DNA of 6,579 nt from Comamonadaceae bacterium (GTDB lineage Bacteria > Pseudomonadota > Gammaproteobacteria > Burkholderiales > Burkholderiaceae_C), in the NCBI GenBank assembly GCA_947372005.1, contig CANBRV010000126.1, positions 1 to 6,579 on the forward strand, given 5' to 3'. The notes beneath the pieces are model-generated. The model was not told the origin of the DNA, made no database searches, and saw only the letters and a program-made list of their open reading frames with translations. Both the position numbers and the translations under genes were made by a program. Shown piece after piece: positions 1 to 5,909 of this stretch; the first letter of the stretch is position 1, and each line of letters starts with the position of its first letter.

Positions 1-64
1 ATCTCCTGAAAAATAATTGCAATCTGTAAATGCCGATACCAGAGCCTGTATATTAGCCCACATC

Positions 65-721
65 ATGAGCTATCAAGTTAAAGAAATTTTCTATACACTG
101 CAAGGAGAAGGTGGAAATGCAGGTCGTCCCGCTGTGTTTTGCCGCTTTGCAGGCTGCAATCTATGGTCGGGGCGTGAGCAAGACCGCAACACCGCCGTTT
201 GCAAGTTTTGTGATACGGATTTTGTAGGCGTGAATGGCACACTGGGCGGCAAGTACGCCAGCGCCGAAGTACTTGTAAAGAAAATTGAAACCGAGTGGCC
301 AAACCAAGATCAGGCGCACCGATTGGTCGTACTCACAGGCGGCGAACCTTTGCTGCAAGTCGATGCCGCACTGCTAGACGCCTTGCACAGCAAGGGCTTC
401 AGCGTAGCGGTGGAGAGTAACGGTACGATTGAAGCACCGACCTCCGATTCAGGGGGCATTGACTGGCTATGTATCAGCCCCAAAGCTGGCAGTACCTTGG
501 TGCAAAAAACAGGGCAAGAACTCAAGGTCGTTTGGCCGCAAGCTGGCACAGATTTGTCTGCGTTGGCGGAATTGGCGTTCGAGCATCATTTTTTGCAGCC
601 TATGGATAATCTAGATCCCGTGCGCAATAAACAAAACACGCAAGATTGCATCGCCATGTGCCTGCAAAACCCAAAATGGCGATTAAGCGTACAGACTCAC
701 AAAGTAACTGGTATCAGGTAA
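65..721 (+). CDS. queE: 7-carboxy-7-deazaguanine synthase (radical SAM, QueE)
   Basis: QueE is a cytoplasmic radical SAM enzyme. It rearranges 6-carboxytetrahydropterin to 7-carboxy-7-deazaguanine, releasing ammonia, on the route to preQ0 and queuosine. The protein is 218 aa from the ATG at 65. It opens with the family hallmark YTLQGEG (residues 10-16). The [4Fe-4S] ligands are C31, C46 and C49, spaced C-x14-C-x2-C; this is the expanded loop described for Burkholderia QueE rather than the canonical CxxxCxxC. Further QueE motifs are TGGEPLL (91-97), ESNGT (117-121), CISPK (136-140) and QPMD (178-181), and the end reads WRLSVQTHK. A TTG at 17 would add 16 residues with no homology feel, so the ATG is preferred. 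No clear Shine-Dalgarno precedes it. A TATATT box at 49-54 could be a -10, but no good -35 accompanies it. queD follows after 7 bases, which supports a queED operon. Confidence 0.95.
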   Translation: MSYQVKEIFYTLQGEGGNAGRPAVFCRFAGCNLWSGREQDRNTAVCKFCDTDFVGVNGTLGGKYASAEVLVKKIETEWPNQDQAHRLVVLTGGEPLLQVDAALLDALHSKGFSVAVESNGTIEAPTSDSGGIDWLCISPKAGSTLVQKTGQELKVVWPQAGTDLSALAELAFEHHFLQPMDNLDPVRNKQNTQDCIAMCLQNPKWRLSVQTHKVTGIR

Positions 722-728
722 GCACCCT

Positions 729-1091
729 ATGAATTTAGAAATTAGTCAAAAGTTTTTCTTTGATGCCGCGCACCGTTTACTCCGCGAGATTGAGGCTGAG
801 GGCAGCCGCCGTATTCATGGTCACACCTACCACGCTGAAGTCGCTGTGCGCGGCGCGCCCAATCCAGCCACGGGCATGGTGATGGATTTGGGATTGATTC
901 GGCTCGAAGTTGAAAAAGTACGCGCCTTGCTCGATCACCATTTTTTAGATGAAGTCGCGGGTCTTGGTATTCCCACCCTAGAAAATCTTTGCGCCTTCAT
1001 CGCAAAAACAATGCGGGAGCTTGGCTTACCTGTCTCCCGTGTTTCGGTCTGGCGCGAGGCGCTGGGCGATCGCTGCACTTGGTATGCGTGA
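729..1091 (+). CDS. queD: 6-carboxy-5,6,7,8-tetrahydropterin synthase family protein (QueD)
   Basis: QueD converts 7,8-dihydroneopterin triphosphate to 6-carboxytetrahydropterin, the substrate of the neighbouring QueE. The 120-aa protein has the usual length for the family. Zinc ligands are visible as H15 (in FDAAH) and H30/H32 (in HGHTYH). The catalytic Asp-His pair is present as D69-H70 in LDHHFL, and the late Glu as E110 in WREALGD. The pterin-anchoring segment PTLENL is at 82-87. The nucleophilic Cys of the CxxxHGH motif (as in E. coli and B. subtilis QueD) is absent: Ser26 sits in its place, with Glu24 two residues before. Genomic partnership with queE still favours a QueD role; a divergent pterin enzyme is the alternative. 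An AGG at 716-718, overlapping the end of queE, is the likely ribosome site. The 3' end overlaps the following P450 start by 8 bases. Confidence 0.88.
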   Translation: MNLEISQKFFFDAAHRLLREIEAEGSRRIHGHTYHAEVAVRGAPNPATGMVMDLGLIRLEVEKVRALLDHHFLDEVAGLGIPTLENLCAFIAKTMRELGLPVSRVSVWREALGDRCTWYA

Positions 1092-2379
1092 TTTCCTACC
1101 CCACATCACACCCCTCATCACACAAACTGATGCCGAGCAGATAGCGCAAAGCCTTGACCTGCGGACTCCGCCGCCCGTTTTCTATGCCAACCCATACCCT
1201 GTGTACGCGGCGCTGCGCGAGCATGACCCTGTGCGCCACATGCCTGACGGCTCAATTCTCATCTCTCGTTATACCGATTTGATTGACGTCTACAGAGACG
1301 CCAAAACCTTTAGCTCAGATAAAAAAATAGAATTTTCAGCCAAGTTTTCCAGTCTTCCCAGCCTGTTTGAGCACCACACCACTAGCCTCGTTTTTAACGA
1401 CCCGCCCGTGCACACACAGGTGAGGCAAATCATGATGGGAGCGCTCACCCGCCGCGCCATCGACCACGTTGAAGCTTCCCTCATCGAGCTCGTCCACCGA
1501 CTTGTGAACGCTATTGAATCCAAGGGCGGCGGCGATTTGATAGAAGATTTCGCAGCAGCCATTCCCATCGAAATCATCGGTAATTTATTAGGTATTCCGC
1601 ATGCCGAGCGAGGACCTCTGCGTCGCTGGTCACTTGCGATTTTGGGTGCGCTTGAACCCAAGCTTACGCCCGAGCAAGAGTCTGCGGGCAACACTGCGGT
1701 CACCGAATTTTTGGACTATCTCAAAATTTTAATTGCTGACAGACGTGCGCACCCTGGCGATCCGCAGCACGATGTGTTGACTCGACTCATTCAAGGCGAA
1801 GGCGCAAAAAATAACGAACTGTTAAGCGAGAGTGAGTTATTGCACAACTGCATTTTTATTTTGAATGCGGGACACGAAACCACTACCAACCTGATTGGCA
1901 ACGCGCTTGTTGCACTTGAAGAATGGCCCGAACAAAAGGCGCACCTTATTCAATTACTAGCTGATACGACAAACGACTCTGAAAAACGAAACGATGTGAT
2001 GAACGCAGCAGTTGACGAATTTTTGCGATTTGAACCGCCCAATCAACTAGGTAGCCGCCGCGCGACTGTGGACTGCGTGGTAGGTGGTGTGCCCTTGCCT
2101 GCTGGCACGCTGCTCACACTGTGCATAGGCGCAGCAAACCGCGATCCACTACAGTTCGAACGCCCTGAAGAACTGGACGTCACTCGTACCAACTGCAAAC
2201 ATTTATCTTTTGGTTTTGGAGTTCACCAATGCGCAGGACTCCATCTGGCAAGGCTTGAGGGCCGAGTTGCCTTGGAAATTTTCTTGCAACGCTTCCCCAA
2301 TTACCAACTAACCGCAGCGCCCGTGCGCGGGGGCCGCGCGAGATTTAGAGGTTTTTTGAGCGGGCCTTTTAAAACCTAA
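1084..2379 (+). CDS. Cytochrome P450 (soluble bacterial type)
   Basis: This is a haem-thiolate monooxygenase of the cytosolic bacterial class, 431 aa, which is typical for that class; no membrane anchor is seen. Diagnostic motifs in order are the N-terminal NPYPVYAALRE segment (36-46), VFNDPPVHTQVR (103-114, B'/C-helix region), the oxygen-activating I-helix AGHETT (262-267), the K-helix ExxR as E312-F-L-R315, and the haem loop FGFGVHQCAG (376-385) with axial Cys383. The ATG at 1084 is chosen because P450 similarity begins just after it. An in-frame TTG at 1021 would extend the frame 21 residues back into queD. The ATG overlaps the queD stop by 8 bases with no Shine-Dalgarno, so translation is probably coupled to queD. 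No ferredoxin or reductase gene is adjacent, so electron partners must be elsewhere. The substrate cannot be inferred. Confidence 0.93.
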   Translation: MRDFLPHITPLITQTDAEQIAQSLDLRTPPPVFYANPYPVYAALREHDPVRHMPDGSILISRYTDLIDVYRDAKTFSSDKKIEFSAKFSSLPSLFEHHTTSLVFNDPPVHTQVRQIMMGALTRRAIDHVEASLIELVHRLVNAIESKGGGDLIEDFAAAIPIEIIGNLLGIPHAERGPLRRWSLAILGALEPKLTPEQESAGNTAVTEFLDYLKILIADRRAHPGDPQHDVLTRLIQGEGAKNNELLSESELLHNCIFILNAGHETTTNLIGNALVALEEWPEQKAHLIQLLADTTNDSEKRNDVMNAAVDEFLRFEPPNQLGSRRATVDCVVGGVPLPAGTLLTLCIGAANRDPLQFERPEELDVTRTNCKHLSFGFGVHQCAGLHLARLEGRVALEIFLQRFPNYQLTAAPVRGGRARFRGFLSGPFKT

Positions 2380-2391
2380 ATTAAGGTTTTA
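2370..2391. terminator. Weak bidirectional terminator-like hairpin between convergent genes
   Basis: AAAACCT at 2371-2377 pairs with AGGTTTT at 2384-2390, leaving a 6-base loop, and T2370/A2391 adds an eighth pair. The A-rich left arm and T-rich right arm read the same way on both strands, which fits a shared terminator for the P450 and the opposing CoA-transferase gene. The hairpin covers both stop codons. The stem has only two G-C pairs, so its strength is doubtful. Confidence 0.35.
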
Positions 2392-3265
2392 GCGTGTAGA
2401 TCGGTAGATCGTGCCGCTCAGCCCATGCGTCCAGTGCCGCACAGGTTTGTTTGGCAAACCAGCGCTTTAAATCGGCTTTCGTTTTGGGCTGCATCATGGC
2501 GGCAAAGCCAGCTAGTTCAAGGCCTGCAAGGGCACAGAGGTTTTTTGCAAAGTGTGGTTCTAACGCTGCCACCGCCGCTCGTCCATCCTTGCATTTGTAA
2601 ATTTGATAACCCGCATGTGCGCCGCCCACAGCGCCACTCGACCAGGTTAACCCCCAGCTTCTGGGAAAAGCAAGGTACTTAGCAGCTGCACCTAGTGAAA
2701 CCCTTATCTGCTGTGGCTTAGCAGCCATTTTTTTCTGCAAAGCCGCACCCAATATGGCCTCCACAGCTAAGAGCGAGCCCGTCATATCCGCAAACAAAGT
2801 CGCAGGCAAATCCAGCCCTGTCACCAATCCTTGCTCGGCAAGATACGTCAGATCGTGCCCCGCCACTTCGGCGGCATCGCCCTCCCCGCCCACAATAGCC
2901 ACCTGCCAAAGCTGAGGATGACGTTTGTGCAATGACAGCCAATCCAAGCCCAAGCGCTTGAGTGCTGATGGGCGAAACGACGTGAGCAGCACGTCTGCCT
3001 TATCTAACTCTAAGCCAAGCCTAGCTTGGCCTTTTTCGCTTTTTAGGTCGAGGGCCAATGTCCGCACACCTAAGTGCATCTGCGCATAAGCCGTCTGGTT
3101 GTAGGCTTTCATCGGATCACCTCCACCCGCCGCCAACGGCTCAATCTTGATGCAAGTCGCGCCCAAAGCGCGGCAACGCATTAAGGCCGCAGGGCCTGGC
3201 AAATTGAGTGCAAGGCTAACGATGCGAATGCCTTTGAGGGGTTTGATTAAAGTTTTACTTGTCAT
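2381..3265 (-). CDS. CaiB/BaiF family (type III) CoA-transferase, alpha-methylacyl-CoA racemase-like, short
   Basis: This family either moves CoA between carboxylic acids or racemises 2-methylacyl-CoA esters in the cytosol. The 294-aa product shows the family's opening (PLKGIRIVSLALNLPGP, residues 9-25), the CoA-contacting segment LGATCIKIEP (34-43), and SFRPSALKRLGLD (96-108). GHDLTY (136-141) is the racemase-type motif with H137 and D138. D160 in FADMTG lines up with the second racemase catalytic residue, and AALEPHF (233-239) matches the conserved EPKF element. These features favour the racemase branch. The family is usually about 350-400 aa, so this one is short, mainly at the C-terminal side. 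The ATG at 3265 is chosen over an in-frame GTG at 3286 because it gives an ATGA overlap with the upstream ATPase gene. Its physiological substrate is unknown. Confidence 0.82.
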   Translation of the reverse strand: MTSKTLIKPLKGIRIVSLALNLPGPAALMRCRALGATCIKIEPLAAGGGDPMKAYNQTAYAQMHLGVRTLALDLKSEKGQARLGLELDKADVLLTSFRPSALKRLGLDWLSLHKRHPQLWQVAIVGGEGDAAEVAGHDLTYLAEQGLVTGLDLPATLFADMTGSLLAVEAILGAALQKKMAAKPQQIRVSLGAAAKYLAFPRSWGLTWSSGAVGGAHAGYQIYKCKDGRAAVAALEPHFAKNLCALAGLELAGFAAMMQPKTKADLKRWFAKQTCAALDAWAERHDLPIYTLKP

Positions 3266-4419
3266 ACTTCTAGCTCGGCCAACCACTTTGCCGCATTTCG
3301 AATCTGCAGGCCACCTATTTTCCGCTCTTCTTCCAAATCTCGGACTAGTTGAACTGCGACAGCATCGGGGTGCTCATGTGAAAACCGCTTGAGAGCCCCG
3401 TGAGGTTTGGCATCTGACAATTTGCACTCAATTAAATGCGTTAACTTTGGCTCTGCTCCTGTGGCATCGCTTAAAGAGAAATCCACTTGTGCATCATCTT
3501 TGGTTCGGATGTAGTGCAAATCAACATTTTGACCCTTTGCATCTTGTTGCCAATGCACATTTTTGAGCAAATGATACGCCACAAAATTTTCAAACTGTGC
3601 GCTTGCATCTCCTAAAACCAAACCCACATCAAAAAAATAAACCTTAGGCTGATGCAAGGTTGCACGCGCAATATCCTTACTCCAAGGCCGCACCGTAAAC
3701 ACAAAGTATTGCGACTCCAAAATACCCAAATATCGCGTAATGGTGCTCGGCGAAACGCCAACCTCATGGGCAATAGCCGTGAGCGATAGTGGTGTGCCAA
3801 CCCGTTCACGCAAAATCTGAACAAACGATCGCATCGCTTTTTCCTCGTGCAGCCCCGATGCCTCGATGACATCTTGATGCATGACATAAGAAAAATGCTC
3901 GCTTCGCCAATGCTCGGCCTCCTCGTGAGAAAGCGCAAGCACGGGAGCTGGAAAACCACTGCGCTCCATCAAATGCATCAAAGCCTGCTCAGGGGTGGCA
4001 TTACTTGTTTCGCACCACTCACGGACAGAAATAGGATGCAGACGCCATAAATAATAACGACCAACCCATGATTTACCAGCTTGTCTAAAGGCTTCCATAA
4101 GGGCGCTACCCGTGACCAACATTCGATCATTCATGCCAATCGTTTTAGATCGGCCATCAATCACACCCTTGAGCCACGAGACCCAATCTGGCACTTTTTG
4201 CAATTCAATCAAAATCAACAGTTCTGCACGCTGAGGCCAAATACGGTCTGCCACAACAGCTCGCTCTTGGAAAGCTTCTTCCTCAACAGTAGCGCCATTT
4301 TTAAGGTTACGCTCTAAATTGCGGCCGAGAATAGTCTTTCCAACTTGGCGTGGGCCAGCTAGTAAGACCATTTTTTTTTGTAAATCCTTACGGATCGAAA
4401 CTTCTAAATATCGATGCAT
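3262..4419 (-). CDS. AAA ATPase with DUF4143 C-terminal domain
   Basis: The 385-aa protein has the AAA_14/DUF4143 layout. Walker A is GPRQVGKT (22-29). The Walker B region, LLILIELQKVPDW (67-79), carries I71-E72 where the family normally has Asp-Glu. A sensor-1-like LVTGSA is at 101-106. RYYLWRLHPIS (121-131) and GFPAP (155-159) are family landmarks. A winged-helix segment spans roughly 210-246 (PLSLTAIAHEVGVSPSTITRYLG and beyond). The C-terminal DUF4143 part resembles a PD-(D/E)xK nuclease fold, with E277 in FENFVAYHLL, D313 in DDAQVDF and E330-C-K332. The biological role of this widespread family is not settled; many members occur as mobile or accessory genes. It starts at ATG 4419 with no Shine-Dalgarno, and its stop overlaps the next gene as ATGA, so the two are translationally coupled. 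Confidence 0.88.
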   Translation of the reverse strand: MHRYLEVSIRKDLQKKMVLLAGPRQVGKTILGRNLERNLKNGATVEEEAFQERAVVADRIWPQRAELLILIELQKVPDWVSWLKGVIDGRSKTIGMNDRMLVTGSALMEAFRQAGKSWVGRYYLWRLHPISVREWCETSNATPEQALMHLMERSGFPAPVLALSHEEAEHWRSEHFSYVMHQDVIEASGLHEEKAMRSFVQILRERVGTPLSLTAIAHEVGVSPSTITRYLGILESQYFVFTVRPWSKDIARATLHQPKVYFFDVGLVLGDASAQFENFVAYHLLKNVHWQQDAKGQNVDLHYIRTKDDAQVDFSLSDATGAEPKLTHLIECKLSDAKPHGALKRFSHEHPDAVAVQLVRDLEEERKIGGLQIRNAAKWLAELEV

Positions 4420-4427
4420 TGAGACGC

Positions 4428-4456
4428 ATTATCACTAATCGGTAGGAAGTTGCGAA
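4428..4456 (-). promoter_or_regulatory. Candidate sigma-70 promoter of the ATPase gene
   Basis: On the - strand a TTCGCA (4456-4451, 4 of 6 matches to TTGACA) is followed, after exactly 17 bases, by GATAAT (4433-4428, 5 of 6 matches to TATAAT). Transcription would start near 4421, one or two bases before the ATG at 4419. That implies a nearly leaderless mRNA and would fit the lack of a Shine-Dalgarno. This is based on consensus matching only. Confidence 0.35.
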
Positions 4457-4467
4457 TTAAAGTGGAT

Positions 4468-4485
4468 TTTTAGCTCGGGCTAAAA
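4468..4485. repeat. Perfect inverted repeat (7-bp arms, TCGG loop) upstream of the ATPase gene
   Basis: TTTTAGC (4468-4474) and GCTAAAA (4479-4485) are exact inverted copies around a TCGG loop. The T-rich arm precedes and the A-rich arm follows on either strand, which is the wrong polarity for an intrinsic terminator. It lies just upstream of the candidate ATPase promoter and 46 bases after the stop of the YHS gene. It could be an operator or an mRNA 3'-end hairpin. Confidence 0.5.
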
Positions 4486-4531
4486 CTCAATAAAAGGAAC
4501 AGCACCACCGAGCGAACATACTTATACAAAA

Positions 4532-5062
4532 TCAATCAAATTTCGTCTTGCGGTAGTTAGAAGCGTTGCGCTGCTTCAATGTATCGTTAGCCAGTTTCTT
4601 TTGAATATCCGCCCAATACTTCTCCCCAGCAGGGATACGCGACTGAGGGCCGCCACCTGCTTTCCAAAATCCATTTCTTGCGCCATCTGGAGAGTCATTC
4701 CCATGGGCAAACAAATAGAGCTTGCCATCAATTAAATCGAAACTGCCGCTGAGCTTTTTGCTGCTGATGCAATTTTCAGAGATACACCAAGCGCACTGTC
4801 CACCCCATTCGGGCATGAATTTTTCAGGATTTTTGATAAACGCTTGTAAATTTTCTTGGCTAGCAAAATGCCAGCTAGCACCTTGGTACTTGAACTCCAA
4901 TTCAGGCTTGCCCTGCACGGCTTTGTTTTGCGTAAAAAAAGCAACGGCATCAAACCCAGAAATGGCCGTGCTGTCGTCTGAACCTGTCGTATTAATGATA
5001 GTGCCCGCAAAGCTTAGCGAAACAAAGAATGTGAAAGCCAGAGACAAGAAAAATTGACGCAC
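4532..5062 (-). CDS. Exported YHS-domain protein
   Basis: The 176-aa protein has an N-terminal signal peptide: R2, a hydrophobic core at about 4-18, and probable cleavage after the SFA at 17-19, so it should act in the periplasm. The YHS domain follows, with SGFDAVAFFTQNKAVQG (35-51; the family usually reads GYDPVAYF), FKYQGASWHFASQENLQAF (57-75) and NPEKFMPEWGGQCAWCISE (78-96). A second part, DLIDGKLYLFAHGN (109-122), matches the usual tail of these proteins. YHS domains are associated with metal binding and copper or heavy-metal proteins, but this protein's function is not known. Cysteines C90, C93 and C98 are unusual, since this region normally has a single Cys. The start is GTG at 5062, supported by an AAGGG 7 bases upstream. 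It lies 17 bases after the membrane-protein gene and is AT-richer than it (23 of 60 G+C at 4801-4860). Confidence 0.85.
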   Translation of the reverse strand: MRQFFLSLAFTFFVSLSFAGTIINTTGSDDSTAISGFDAVAFFTQNKAVQGKPELEFKYQGASWHFASQENLQAFIKNPEKFMPEWGGQCAWCISENCISSKKLSGSFDLIDGKLYLFAHGNDSPDGARNGFWKAGGGPQSRIPAGEKYWADIQKKLANDTLKQRNASNYRKTKFD

Positions 5063-5069
5063 GTAAAAA

Positions 5070-5074
5070 CCCTT
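5070..5074 (-). promoter_or_regulatory. Ribosome binding site fixing the GTG start of the YHS gene
   Basis: On the - strand AAGGG is followed by 7 bases and then the GTG at 5062. No ATG or TTG lies near the start of the signal peptide, so this site decides the unusual start codon. Confidence 0.6.
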
Positions 5075-5079
5075 AAAAA

Positions 5080-5460
5080 TTAAACTGACTCGCTCTTTGT
5101 CGCGCGAAACGCCAGCAAGAAAAATAGCGCAAACACAAGGTCAATCGCCGCAGCGCCAGCAGCTAAAGCTACCACTCGCCCCTGTGCGTACAGCACCAGC
5201 ACGGCAACGCCAAAAGACAGCTTCTCAAAAGCTGCGGGCAACATAAAAAGGCGGTAACGCACGACGTCTTTGGCAATCAGCAAAAACGCAAATTGCCACG
5301 CCAGCGCAATGCCAAGGAAACCATAAAAGTGCTCAGGATGATTGAGCGGCGGCGGGAAGTCGATGCCAAGCTTCGCCTCCATAAAGTACTGCGGAAACAC
5401 CGCGACGATGCCGTAGATGGCGGCGACTAGAAAGACTCTTTTGGCGAAGTGTGTGTTCAT
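5080..5460 (-). CDS. Small four-helix integral membrane protein, conserved hypothetical
   Basis: The 126-aa protein has about four hydrophobic segments, near residues 8-27, 44-63, 72-92 and 96-118, so it belongs in the inner membrane. The loop DFPPPLNHPEHFYGFLG (34-50) is rich in proline and histidine and looks conserved, as does the LPAAFEKLSFGVAVL stretch (74-88). I do not recognise a named family or function. The ATG at 5460 is chosen; a GTG immediately before it (5463) would add one residue. No convincing Shine-Dalgarno is present. The exported YHS gene begins 17 bases downstream on the same strand, so the two may be co-transcribed. Composition is high (35 of 60 G+C at 5161-5220), like the core genes and unlike its neighbours on both sides. 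Confidence 0.8.
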   Translation of the reverse strand: MNTHFAKRVFLVAAIYGIVAVFPQYFMEAKLGIDFPPPLNHPEHFYGFLGIALAWQFAFLLIAKDVVRYRLFMLPAAFEKLSFGVAVLVLYAQGRVVALAAGAAAIDLVFALFFLLAFRATKSESV

Positions 5461-5533
5461 CACAAGAAATACTACGATTGCTGCAATTTAGAAGTTACAG
5501 CGTTAGCTGTTTTAGGCTTTAGATTTAAATAAA

Positions 5534-5842
5534 CTATCTGTGCTTTTCAGCACATTCAGAATCTTTAGTTTTCAAGCAGCACACATAACTCCATCCAGAA
5601 TTCTTGCTGAATTGCTTAGATCTAGCGTAGTCATGCGCCATAGCATTACATTGATTTAACCCTCTCGCAACCCCAAGTGAGTATTCCTTGTTCCCGTCTG
5701 GAAAATAAAAATAGGCGTTATATGTTGCCTTCTCAAGCTGCTTGCAATTTAGAGCCGAGTATTCATTGCAACTATCTCCACAACCAAGCAGAACGATGGT
5801 GGCTACGAAGCTAAATATAAGAAGAGGAATTTTTCTTAACAT
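5534..5842 (-). CDS. Small cysteine-rich lipoprotein, hypothetical
   Basis: The 102-aa product has a lipoprotein signal: R3-K4, a hydrophobic core at 5-19 and a lipobox LLGC (18-21), so Cys21 should be lipidated after signal peptidase II cleavage. The mature part is about 80 residues and contains six further cysteines (C25, C33, C65, C88, C89, C97). That even number could form three disulfides in the periplasm. I recognise no domain. It has its own ATG at 5842 with only a weak purine-rich site upstream. It follows the zinc-ribbon membrane gene after 67 bases on the same strand. The region is AT-rich relative to the que/P450 genes (26 of 60 G+C at 5581-5640), suggesting accessory DNA. A 5-bp hairpin (5497-5510) lies about 24 bases after the stop but lacks a U-tract in this gene's direction. 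Confidence 0.72.
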   Translation of the reverse strand: MLRKIPLLIFSFVATIVLLGCGDSCNEYSALNCKQLEKATYNAYFYFPDGNKEYSLGVARGLNQCNAMAHDYARSKQFSKNSGWSYVCCLKTKDSECAEKHR

Positions 5843-5909
5843 TTAATTTGTTTCTTTGCTTATTGTTGAATGTTAGACATAACGTTTAACTCTAAATTTA
5901 AAAAATCTC

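Noticed and set aside
17..64. TTG-started N-terminal extension of QueE.
   Set aside because: QueE homologs begin at the MSYxVKEIFYTLQGEG segment. The extra 16 residues resemble no family sequence and the ATG at 65 fits.
1021..1083. In-frame upstream extension of the P450 to a TTG at 1021.
   Set aside because: The added 21 residues overlap queD out of frame and lie ahead of where P450-like sequence starts. The ATG at 1084 is a better start.
2325..2357. GC-rich hairpin GCGCGG-GGG-CCGCGC followed by a run of six T (2352-2357), like an intrinsic terminator.
   Set aside because: It lies inside the P450 coding sequence and the T-run begins about 12 bases after the stem, too far for a normal intrinsic terminator.
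2718..2942. Other long open frames opposite or within the CoA-transferase, ATPase, QueE and YHS genes.
   Set aside because: Their translations show no domain features, are biased like out-of-frame sequence, and lie wholly over well-supported genes.
5497..5513. Hairpin ACAGC-GTTA-GCTGT followed by TTT, looking like a small terminator.
   Set aside because: The T-tract is on the + strand, where no gene reads into it. In the - direction used by the lipoprotein gene there is no U-tract, and the stem is only 5 bp.
5872..5890. GTTAGAC and GTTTAAC, each matching integron attC core-site patterns (GTTRRRY / RYYYAAC), in the gap before the lipoprotein gene.
   Set aside because: They are only 5 bases apart and in the wrong order for one attC. 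No matching partner core or long hairpin is found on either side, and no integrase is visible. In AT-rich DNA such 7-mers arise easily.
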